A DNA stretch of 64,000 bases from Rhizobium terrae. Lineage in GTDB: Bacteria > Pseudomonadota > Alphaproteobacteria > Rhizobiales > Rhizobiaceae. Each line of letters starts with the position of its first letter. Position 1 is the first letter of the stretch. Below, piece after piece: positions 1 to 6,616 of the stretch. Made by a program: the position numbers and the translations under genes. The stretch spans positions 1 through 64,000 of the forward strand of contig NZ_QJKM01000019.1 in NCBI RefSeq assembly GCF_003425685.1, in the 5' to 3' direction. The notes under the pieces are model-generated. The model had not been told where the DNA came from, did no database searches, and was given only the letters and a program-made list of their open reading frames with translations.

Positions 1-78
1 TGGAAACCCACACCGCATGTCCGTATGGCCCGTTGCAATCCACACCCGCACATTTTGACCGGAAGGAAGCGTGATCAT
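1..78 (-). CDS. tnpB: IS66-family TnpB (Orf2), 5' end only
   Basis: Reading leftwards from the ATG at 78, the 26 visible codons give MITLPSGQNVRVW followed by ATGHTDMRCGF, the recognisable N-terminus of the IS66 accessory protein TnpB. The start overlaps the stop of tnpA as ATGA (75-78), the coupling usual in IS66 elements. The rest of the gene, and TnpC, lie outside the window. TnpB is required for transposition of IS66 elements, but its biochemical role is not settled. Confidence 0.8.
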   Translation of the reverse strand, partial: MITLPSGQNVRVWIATGHTDMRCGFP

Positions 79-509
79 CGCAACGTCTCCAGCCCTCGCA
101 TGATCCGCAGCAGCGCCTCAACGTCGACGCTGCCGTCCACGACCACGCGACGGCCGTTCGCCGCGACAATCTCCATGCGACCGGAAGAAGACGCCGCCGG
201 ATGCTCCATCGCAGCAGGTGGAGTGGCCTGCTTCACCGGCACAAAAGTTTCCGGCATGACGAACGCCGGCACAAAACCATCGGTTTGTTTCTGGCCGTGC
301 AAACCCTGGCGAACCGACTTGCGCCAACGGTTCAACAGCGAGCGGCTGATGCCGTACTGACGGGCCGTGGCCGACGCCTGGCCTCTCCCCGCAAAGCTTT
401 CTGCGACAATCCGCAGCTTCTCATCTTCCGTAAAGCGACGCCGCCGTCCGGTGTTGATCACCTCAAGACGGCTCACCCGAGACCCACTGTCTCCTCTCAA
501 AATCTCCAT
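75..509 (-). CDS. tnpA: IS66-family TnpA (Orf1) helix-turn-helix protein
   Basis: This 144-aa protein carries RRRRFTEDEKLRIVAES and ARQYGISRSLLNRWRK, a transposase helix-turn-helix of the IS3/IS66 OrfA type, and ends with the IS66 TnpA tail (VDVEALLRIMRGLE). It probably binds the element ends. I chose the ATG at 509 because the family match begins at MEILRG. An in-frame start at 566 would read through a 10-bp inverted repeat (518-545). The gene is coupled to tnpB by ATGA. No clear IS66 terminal repeat was found to its right, so the outer element end is not located. Confidence 0.82.
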   Translation of the reverse strand: MEILRGDSGSRVSRLEVINTGRRRRFTEDEKLRIVAESFAGRGQASATARQYGISRSLLNRWRKSVRQGLHGQKQTDGFVPAFVMPETFVPVKQATPPAAMEHPAASSSGRMEIVAANGRRVVVDGSVDVEALLRIMRGLETLR

Positions 510-517
510 CCGTCCAA

Positions 518-545
518 CTGTCCTTATGCATGGGAATAAGGACAG
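518..545. repeat. 10-bp inverted repeat upstream of tnpA
   Basis: CTGTCCTTAT (518-527) and ATAAGGACAG (536-545) are perfect reverse complements separated by 8 nt. The repeat sits 9 nt upstream of the tnpA start at 509. It could form a hairpin in tnpA mRNA or be an operator limiting expression of the element. It lacks a T-run, so a terminator is less likely. Confidence 0.5.
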
Positions 546-736
546 GGTCTGAACTGTTTTAATCAATATTCACAGGCGGTCTCGCTCGGACGGATACAAA
601 AGAGTGGCCGTGATGAGTGCTGCAAATGCCTGTCGCATGGTCTGGCTCCACTAGGGTTCTCGGTTTGGAGGCGATCGCGCATGGATGCTTGGTGCGGTTC
701 GGCAGACGCTCAGATCCGCCGAACCGCGGGCGTCGG

Positions 737-1282
737 TCATTGGGACCGCGGGGCGTTGTTGTCGACGACCTGCTGATAGGCAACGAGGTCCAGAAAGGCC
801 TCCGCATTGGCGACGAGGCCGTCCTTCATTTTGAGTATCCAGACGAACTGGTTGCGATAAGGAGCGCCCGACGTCGTGGTCGCTGTTCCGTCGAAGCGGA
901 TGATGACCGTGTCGCCGTCGGCGAAGATGTTGTGCACCTCCGGCGCGATGGGGGTCGCGAGCCGGCTGGTCAGAGGACGCGATGCCTGTTCGATGAAGTC
1001 CTTCTGGTTAAGATAGGTGCCGGCGACCGGTCCGGAGCCATGGATCGTCCAGACGACATCGGGAGCGAGAAGTTCCGCGAAGACATAGGTGCCTCCACGC
1101 CACTTTTCGAAGGCGGCTTCCACGATCGCTTTGTTTCGTTGCTCGATCGCGGCACTGTCCGTAGCCTGCGTTGCCGCGGTGTTGGCGAAGGCTGCGCCCG
1201 GCACGGCGAGCGACAGCAATCCCAATGCAATCAGAGCTGTTCGGCTCGCGCGGGCGATATGGTGGCACCTCTGGAGGGTCAT
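737..1282 (-). CDS. Secreted SnoaL-like (NTF2-fold) protein
   Basis: The 181-aa product starts with a likely Sec signal peptide (ALIALGLLSLAVPGAAFA, cleavage near residue 33). An NTF2/SnoaL-like domain follows, with AFEKWRGGTY, LAPDVVWTIHGSGPVAG and FVWILKMKDGL. Proteins of this fold act as small hydrolases, isomerases or ligand binders; no catalytic pair can be assigned here. It lies 58 nt downstream of the aldo/keto reductase on the same strand and probably shares its transcript. A periplasmic location is inferred from the signal peptide. Confidence 0.75.
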   Translation of the reverse strand: MTLQRCHHIARASRTALIALGLLSLAVPGAAFANTAATQATDSAAIEQRNKAIVEAAFEKWRGGTYVFAELLAPDVVWTIHGSGPVAGTYLNQKDFIEQASRPLTSRLATPIAPEVHNIFADGDTVIIRFDGTATTTSGAPYRNQFVWILKMKDGLVANAEAFLDLVAYQQVVDNNAPRSQ

Positions 1283-1340
1283 GATATCGGTCCTTTCCTG
1301 TTGCTGAGGGCTTGTTGGGACCTATCGACTGGCATGAAGA

Positions 1341-2435
1341 TCATGCACCGTCGACAGGCCTCACATTGTCTGAAGGGCAGCCGCGGCGTTCGATCGCGGC
1401 GTTGCCGAAGATCAGTTGCTGGACGAGGGGACGATGCGTGAAGCGAGCGGGAAAAACGGGGCTCGGGGCGCTGATCCGGTTTAAACGATCCAATTGTTCC
1501 GGCGTCAGCAGCAGATCCAGAGCTCCAAGATTGTCTTCGGCCTGAGCGAGCGTGCGGGCGCCGATGATAGGGGAGACGACCGTCGGATTGGCTAGCGTCC
1601 ACGCAAGCGCCACTTGCGATGGTGTGGAGTTGGCCTCTTCGGCGACGGCTCGAACCTCGTCCGCAATTTCGATCGCGCGCTCGTTGAGGTGCCCGGACGA
1701 CGCTATGACACCCTTGCGGCTGGCGGACACAGCCGCCTCTCGTGAATCCTCGACGTCGGCAAGGGAATATTTGCCCGTGAGGACGCCACCGCCGAGCGGT
1801 GACCACGGGAGCACCCCAAGGCCCAGAGCCTCAGCCGCCGGCATAAGCTCGTGCTCCACCGTCCGTTCCACGAGGCTGTATTCGATCTGCAGCGCCACGA
1901 AAGGCGACCAGCCGCGAATGTCGGCGAGCGTCTGCATTTGCGCAACGCGCCATCCAGGCGTGTTGCAAATGCCGAGATAGAGTACCTTTCCGGACCGAAC
2001 GAGGTCGTCGAGCCCTCGCATGACCTCATCCGGCCGGGTCGTCATGTCCCACGCATGCAGATAAAGGAGGTCGATGCGATCCGTGGCGAGTTGCTTCAAG
2101 CTCTGCTCAACGGAGCGTACCATGTTCAGGCGGTGGTTACCGCCTGAGTTCGGGTTGGCCGGGTCGCGTGCCATCGTAAATTTCGTCGCAAGAACGATCC
2201 GCTCGCGCTTGTCGCCGATAAAGGTTCCTAGCAAACGTTCGGCGCCTCCATTGGTGTAGTTCACCGATGTGTCGACGAAGTTACCGCCGCGATCGACATA
2301 GAGATCGAAGATGCGGCGGGCCTCATCGCCGTCCGCACCCCATCCCCACTCGGAACCGAAGGTCATCGTTCCAAGGCTCAATGGCGAAATGCGCAAACCC
2401 GACCTTCCAAGAAGTCTGTAGTGATCAAGCGTCAT
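1341..2435 (-). CDS. Aldo/keto reductase
   Basis: This 364-aa protein has the AKR barrel signatures. They are the N-terminal GRSGLRISPLSLGTMTFG, NFVDTSVNYTNGGAE with the catalytic Asp/Tyr region, VLATKF with the catalytic Lys, DLLYLHAWD with the active-site His, and PWSPLGGGVLTGKY plus IIGARTLAQ for NADPH binding. It should reduce aldehydes or ketones with NADPH in the cytoplasm; the substrate is unknown. It is divergent from the LysR gene at 2531, and a palindromic LysR-type site lies between them, so regulation by that LysR is likely. It is about 30 aa longer than typical AKRs at the C-terminus. Confidence 0.9.
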   Translation of the reverse strand: MTLDHYRLLGRSGLRISPLSLGTMTFGSEWGWGADGDEARRIFDLYVDRGGNFVDTSVNYTNGGAERLLGTFIGDKRERIVLATKFTMARDPANPNSGGNHRLNMVRSVEQSLKQLATDRIDLLYLHAWDMTTRPDEVMRGLDDLVRSGKVLYLGICNTPGWRVAQMQTLADIRGWSPFVALQIEYSLVERTVEHELMPAAEALGLGVLPWSPLGGGVLTGKYSLADVEDSREAAVSASRKGVIASSGHLNERAIEIADEVRAVAEEANSTPSQVALAWTLANPTVVSPIIGARTLAQAEDNLGALDLLLTPEQLDRLNRISAPSPVFPARFTHRPLVQQLIFGNAAIERRGCPSDNVRPVDGA

Positions 2436-2491
2436 GTTGGCTGTCTCCTGTTAGTGAGACAAAGTTAGGCGTATCGATAAGATGGGACAAC

Positions 2492-2511
2492 TTGCTCAAT
2501 AGTGACCAAGC
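2492..2511. promoter_or_regulatory. LysR-type binding site (CTTG-N12-CAAG)
   Basis: CTTG at 2492-2495 and CAAG at 2508-2511 form a dyad containing a T-N11-A core. It lies in the 95-nt gap between the divergent aldo/keto reductase and the LysR gene. Its position 20 nt upstream of the lysR start fits an autoregulatory and activating site (inference). Confidence 0.5.
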
Positions 2512-2530
2512 TGGTAATATTTACTAACCA

Positions 2531-3421
2531 ATGGCAATCGATCTGAACGGCATTTCTGTTTTCTTGGCGGTCGCCGAAGCGCGGAGCTTTCGCGTTGCCG
2601 CGGAGAATTTGGGCGTCACCCGGCCAGCGGTCAGCCAGACCATCCGCCGTCTCGAAGATCGGCTGGGCGTCGCCCTTGTGCAGCGCACGACACGCAGCGT
2701 CAGTCTCACAGAGGCCGGCGAACAGCTTTATCAGCGCATTTCGCCGGCTATTTCCGAAGTCGGCATGGCGCTCGACGCGACGGCGGACCGCGACAGCGCA
2801 CCGAGCGGACTGTTGAGGCTGGCAGTATCGTCCATCGCCGAACAGTTCATATCCGGGCCGCTTTTAGCGCGTTTCGCGGATGCCTTTCCCGCAGTTCAGG
2901 TTGACGTAACTGTAACGGACGAGGAATTCGACATCGTCGCGGAAGGTTGTGACGCTGGGGTGCGACTGGGCGAAGTCATCGACCAGGACATGATTGCCGT
3001 TCCGGTCTCGGGCGATCAGCGGCAGGGCGCCTTCGCCGCACCGTCCTACATCGAACGTTTCGGCAAGCCCGGACATCCTTCGGAACTTTCGGCCCATCGT
3101 TGTATAGGCTGGCGCCCAGCGCCACACAGTGCGCCCTATCGTTGGGAGTTCGAGCAGAATGGACGTGAGTTCGACGTGGCTGTCGACCCGCAGATCACCA
3201 CCAATGACATGTGGCTTATGATCCGCACAGCCTGTGCCGGCGGCGGCATCACCTTCGGTATGGAAGACACGTTCAGACCCTATGTCGAATCCGGTCAGTT
3301 GATCCCTCTCCTTCAGGACTATTGCCCTCCGTTTGCCGGCTTCTTTCTCTATTACCCCAGCCGGCGCAATCTCGCTCCAAAACTGCGTGCACTCGTCGAC
3401 CATGTGAAGCAGTGGCGATAG
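2531..3421 (+). CDS. LysR-family transcriptional regulator
   Basis: The 296-aa length is standard for LysR proteins. The N-terminal winged helix-turn-helix reads FLAVAEARSFRVAAENLGVTRPAVSQTIRRLEDRLG and TTRSVSLTEAGEQLY in two parts. A periplasmic-binding-protein-like effector domain follows from about residue 90 (GLLRLAVSSIAEQF) to the C-terminal YYPSRRNLAPKLRALVDHV typical of the subgroup regulating small redox enzymes. It is divergent from the aldo/keto reductase at 1341-2435, its probable target. The inducer is unknown. Confidence 0.92.
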   Translation: MAIDLNGISVFLAVAEARSFRVAAENLGVTRPAVSQTIRRLEDRLGVALVQRTTRSVSLTEAGEQLYQRISPAISEVGMALDATADRDSAPSGLLRLAVSSIAEQFISGPLLARFADAFPAVQVDVTVTDEEFDIVAEGCDAGVRLGEVIDQDMIAVPVSGDQRQGAFAAPSYIERFGKPGHPSELSAHRCIGWRPAPHSAPYRWEFEQNGREFDVAVDPQITTNDMWLMIRTACAGGGITFGMEDTFRPYVESGQLIPLLQDYCPPFAGFFLYYPSRRNLAPKLRALVDHVKQWR

Positions 3422-3635
3422 CGCCCCCACGACATCGTCGTCATCACGGTCATTGCCGGGTCGGGCCGCTACGAGGCAGAACGCCCGAGGGCCGCGGCTA
3501 CCTTGAAGCCGTGGTCCCATCGCGGATGGTCATCTGGATCGCCCGCCTGATCGCATCGCTTGGTCCAAGAGGCCGTCCAGCTTTCTGACTCAGCACCCCT
3601 GAGGTCACCCCATCCGAATTCGGCCACATCGAACC

Positions 3636-3679
3636 TTGACATTCGTTCGCTACCTTGCAATTATCGTATGGTAGCGAAC
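3636..3679 (+). promoter_or_regulatory. Promoter overlapped by 10-bp inverted repeat (MarR autoregulation)
   Basis: TTGACA (3636-3641), a 17-nt spacer and AATTAT (3659-3664) make a good sigma-70 promoter. GTTCGCTACC (3645-3654) and GGTAGCGAAC (3670-3679) are perfect inverted arms 15 nt apart that bracket the -10 box. A dimeric MarR protein bound here would block polymerase. The MarR gene begins 21 nt downstream. Confidence 0.65.
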
Positions 3680-3699
3680 AAAATGAGCAGGCTGTTTCC

Positions 3700-4149
3700 A
3701 TGCGCGATCAGGCCGACACCAAAGACCTCTCTGTGGGAGCATGGACGAAGCGGTGTTACTTCGCGGGCCGCGCTCTCATGGACGAGCGCCTGCGGCCATT
3801 CGATCTCGGATCCACGCAATGGTATGTGCTTTGGTATCTCGTCAACAACGGCCCGTCCGTCCAGCGCGACATCGGCCGCGCACTTGAACTGGAACGCGCG
3901 ACTTTGAGCGGCATCATCGCCACGCTCGTCCGCAAAGATCTGGTCGCGCAGACTGCGGATGGAGGCGATCAGCGTCAACGTCTGCTGACTTTGACAGCCG
4001 CCGGCGATGCGTTGTGGCGCCGGATCCCCGATCTTTCTTTCATTCACGATGCTGCTTTCGGCGGTGTCGACGAGGCCGACCTTGCCACGACCATCCGCGT
4101 CCTCAAATCAGCGACCGAGCGATTGCAGACCCTGTTGCGAAAGGATTGA
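3700..4149 (+). CDS. MarR-family transcriptional regulator
   Basis: The 149-aa product has a MarR winged helix-turn-helix. LVNNGPSVQRDIGRALELERATLSGIIATL is split into helices 2-4 at about residues 45-75, and the wing DGGDQRQRLLTLTAAG lies at about 85-100. I place the start at 3700 because an upstream in-frame ATG (3655) falls inside the promoter and operator. MarR proteins usually repress until a phenolic or oxidant ligand releases them. The gene ends 4 nt before the epimerase start, so both are probably co-transcribed and controlled by the inverted repeat at 3645-3679. Confidence 0.88.
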   Translation: MRDQADTKDLSVGAWTKRCYFAGRALMDERLRPFDLGSTQWYVLWYLVNNGPSVQRDIGRALELERATLSGIIATLVRKDLVAQTADGGDQRQRLLTLTAAGDALWRRIPDLSFIHDAAFGGVDEADLATTIRVLKSATERLQTLLRKD

Positions 4150-4153
4150 GCAA

Positions 4154-4963
4154 ATGAGCGTATTGATCACCGGAGCCACCGGGCTTGTCGGCGAACGACT
4201 ATTGCCGCGGTTGGTTGAGGCCGGCTTCGCCTGCCGTGTCCTGCTGCGGGCGGGCAAGGGCTGCCCCGAAGGAATAGAAGCCGTGACAGGCGATATTCTC
4301 GAACCTTCGACCCTGCCCAACGCCGTCCAGGGGGTTTCTGCCATCGTGCACCTTGCCGCCGTCTTTCGAACGCAAGACGCCGATCTTATCTGGAAGAGCA
4401 ACCTCGACGGGACACGCAACCTGATTTCCGCCGTGGAGGCGCATGCTCCCGACGCGCGGTTCATCATGTCGAGCACCAGCCACGTCTACAATAAGGACAA
4501 TCCGCATCCGGGAAGGGAAGACGACCCGGTTGATCCCCAGCACGCCTATCCCGCAAGCAAGGTCGCCGCAGAAAAGGAACTGCGCGAAAGCGGGTTGAAC
4601 TGGTCGATCCTGCGCTTCCCCTTCGTCTATGGCGATGGAGACGGACATCTCGAATCTCTTCCCAAGCACGTCAGCAGCTGGCATCCGGCCCAGCGCATGA
4701 GCACGATCCACCATCGTGACATCGCCCAGGCAGTCACACTGGCGCTGCAAGGTGTATTCGATCGGCGCATCGTGAACGTCGCCGACGAGGCGCCCTCCTC
4801 CGTTTACGAACTCGCGGGCATGGTGGGCAGGCGGCTGGACCCAAGTTGCGAGCCTCTCCCAAACCCCTGGTATCTGCATGTCGATACGTCCCTCGCCCGC
4901 AGCCTGGGTTTTCATCCCAGTATCAGGACCGTCTATCAAGCCTGGCAGGAGGGACATCTCTGA
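4154..4963 (+). CDS. NAD(P)-dependent epimerase/dehydratase (extended SDR)
   Basis: The 269-aa protein starts with the Rossmann motif MSVLITGATGLVGERLLPRL (GxxGxxG). It continues with AIVHLAAVF, SSTSHVYN and the catalytic YxxxK as HAYPASKVAAEKEL, so it is an extended short-chain dehydrogenase acting on a sugar nucleotide or similar substrate. It follows the MarR gene by 4 nt, suggesting that MarR controls it. At 269 aa it is shorter than most sugar epimerases (about 310-340 aa). The substrate cannot be inferred. Confidence 0.85.
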   Translation: MSVLITGATGLVGERLLPRLVEAGFACRVLLRAGKGCPEGIEAVTGDILEPSTLPNAVQGVSAIVHLAAVFRTQDADLIWKSNLDGTRNLISAVEAHAPDARFIMSSTSHVYNKDNPHPGREDDPVDPQHAYPASKVAAEKELRESGLNWSILRFPFVYGDGDGHLESLPKHVSSWHPAQRMSTIHHRDIAQAVTLALQGVFDRRIVNVADEAPSSVYELAGMVGRRLDPSCEPLPNPWYLHVDTSLARSLGFHPSIRTVYQAWQEGHL

Positions 4964-5010
4964 ATCAAAGCGCGGAATTTCTCCAACCTTCTCCAGCATT
5001 GGGCGAGGCA

Positions 5011-5241
5011 ATGCGTTGTGGCGACGACAACCGACAGGTCCATGAACTGATGTCAGCAAGACGTGCCGTCCGCGATGCGAAGGGAGATCCGGTAGCCATC
5101 AGGACGGCCCGGTATCTGATCAATCAGGCGAAAGTTGCTCTCGGCGAGCGCGGCGACCCCTGGTGGAACGACGGCGCGCCTGACTACAACAGGCACATGG
5201 CGAAGAACACGCCTTATGCCGACTGGTTTGCAAGCCTTTAG
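5011..5241 (+). CDS. Conserved small hypothetical protein
   Basis: This 76-aa reading frame has a coherent, hydrophilic sequence (VHELMSARRAVRDAKGDP, YLINQAKVALGERG, DPWWNDGAPDYNRHM) that resembles small rhizobial proteins of unknown function. The start at 5011 is tentative, and ATG 5050 (MSARRAV) is an alternative. It follows the epimerase by 47 nt on the same strand and converges with yedK (stop at 5255). No membrane segment or Cys motif is seen. Confidence 0.6.
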   Translation: MRCGDDNRQVHELMSARRAVRDAKGDPVAIRTARYLINQAKVALGERGDPWWNDGAPDYNRHMAKNTPYADWFASL

Positions 5242-5254
5242 AAGCGCCTCGTCT

Positions 5255-5899
5255 TCAAAGAAGGAGGGGTGCTTCAGGTGCCGCTTTCTTTTTCGCCCAT
5301 AGCTCGTTGGTCCGCTCCATCGTCACGAGTTCAGGCGGAAACGTCCGCTTCTGGAATGCGAGCGCATCTTCGAAGCTGCCGTGAAGCCATTGTTCGTATT
5401 CGTCGGCGTGCAAGAGAACCGGCATGCGATTGTGCACCGGTAGGATCGCTTCGTTCGCGTCCGTCATGACACCGGAGTAGACCGGACCCCATTCGTCGCT
5501 GATGCGCCACAGGCCCGCCCATGCGAAGACAGGCTGGTCTTTCAGTGAGAACCATGTCCTTGTCATCCTGCCCTTTTCACCCTCGGCTTCGGCAAAACCC
5601 GTTACGGGGATCAGACACCGCCATTGCGGCTTTCGCGCCAGGCCGATCCACATGCCTTTTGTAAGATCCGCGATGTTGTTGACCGGCTTTGGCTTTGCTT
5701 CCGGCTTCATGCCTTTCAGGCGCAGCGGAAAGCCCCAGACCATTGAGCGGAGCTCGCGAACACCCTCATTCTCCGTCACCACCATCCCCGGCGTGCCCGG
5801 ATAGACTTCCTCCGGGGCGTTCGACTGCATCGGGTTCGGTACGCGAAAGTGCGCGGCCACTTCCGCAGCGGACAGACGGACGGTGTACAAGTTACACAT
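5255..5899 (-). CDS. yedK: SRAP-family abasic-site DNA-protein crosslink protein YedK/HMCES
   Basis: The 214-aa SRAP domain protein keeps all active residues: Cys2 (MCNLYTV), which forms the thiazolidine link to abasic sites once Met1 is removed; Asn74/75 (VNNIADL); Glu104 (GFAEAEG); and His156 (PVHNRMP). It shields abasic sites in single-stranded DNA from error-prone bypass or strand breakage. It is the last gene of the leftward imuA-imuB-dnaE2-SRAP run, 41 nt after its degenerate paralogue, so it is probably SOS-induced from the LexA box at 12131. Confidence 0.93.
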   Translation of the reverse strand: MCNLYTVRLSAAEVAAHFRVPNPMQSNAPEEVYPGTPGMVVTENEGVRELRSMVWGFPLRLKGMKPEAKPKPVNNIADLTKGMWIGLARKPQWRCLIPVTGFAEAEGEKGRMTRTWFSLKDQPVFAWAGLWRISDEWGPVYSGVMTDANEAILPVHNRMPVLLHADEYEQWLHGSFEDALAFQKRTFPPELVTMERTNELWAKKKAAPEAPLLL

Positions 5900-5940
5900 T
5901 CTGCAGACCTTTCGACTGGAAACCGAGCAGGAGACCTCGG

Positions 5941-6606
5941 TTACATAAGCATGTTGTCCCGACGGGGTGAAGCCTTGGAGGGCGAAACGCCGCTTTGCCA
6001 GCGGTCGCGGCTATGAAGGATTTCGAAGTCATCGGATGGCGGCGGCTCGCGGAACTGGAAGGCGATGACGTCCTCGATCGGGCCATGAAGCCAGCGGTCG
6101 TATTCGTCCGGATTGAGCAAAACCGGCATGCGATCGTTGAACGGCCTGATCTTCTCGTTGGCGGTCATGGTCATGCCGGCGAACACGGGACCGAAGTCGG
6201 GCGTGTTCTTGGCAAAGCCCGCCCAGGCCATCAAAGGTTGGCGGTTCTTCGAAAACCACGATCGGGTTTTTGCCCCTTTTACACCGTCGGGATTTGCGAA
6301 GTGTGTCAGAGGGATCAAGCAGCGATATCTGGGATGAACGACGATGCGGTCCCAGAGCGGATTGGTGAGATCGGCAACAAGGCCTATTCGGCTCGGGGGC
6401 TCGCCTTCCCGTCGCATGTCGCGTGTCTGCCGTGGGAAGCCCCAAGGAATCGACTTCAGCAGCCGCAGTCCATCCTTCTCCAGCACGATCAGTCCGGGAG
6501 TGCCTTCGACTGTCTCGCTCGGCACCTCAAGGGCCGGCGCCATGTCGACCGCGAAATGCGTGACAATTTCCTCCAGGCTTTTGGTGACTGCAAACCGGCG
6601 CGACAC
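5941..6606 (-). CDS. Degenerate SRAP-family protein lacking catalytic residues
   Basis: The 221-aa product aligns with the neighbouring YedK over its whole length (MSRRFAV with MCNLYTV; PWGFPRQ with VWGFPLR; PFNDRMPVLLN with PVHNRMPVLLH). All active-site residues are changed: Cys2 to Ser, the Asn pair to Gly-Leu (IGLVADL), Glu104 to Asn (HFANP) and His156 to Asn157. It should not crosslink abasic DNA, but the fold and the DNA-binding region look intact. The start is GTG with GAGGAG 9 nt upstream. It lies 10 nt after dnaE2, so it is a mutasome operon member and perhaps a structural or regulatory partner. Confidence 0.88.
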   Translation of the reverse strand: MSRRFAVTKSLEEIVTHFAVDMAPALEVPSETVEGTPGLIVLEKDGLRLLKSIPWGFPRQTRDMRREGEPPSRIGLVADLTNPLWDRIVVHPRYRCLIPLTHFANPDGVKGAKTRSWFSKNRQPLMAWAGFAKNTPDFGPVFAGMTMTANEKIRPFNDRMPVLLNPDEYDRWLHGPIEDVIAFQFREPPPSDDFEILHSRDRWQSGVSPSKASPRRDNMLM

Positions 6607-6616
6607 AGCGGTCTCC

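Noticed and set aside
1..600. Complete IS66 element
   Set aside because: Only tnpA and 26 codons of tnpB are inside the window, and no terminal inverted repeat could be identified to the right of tnpA.
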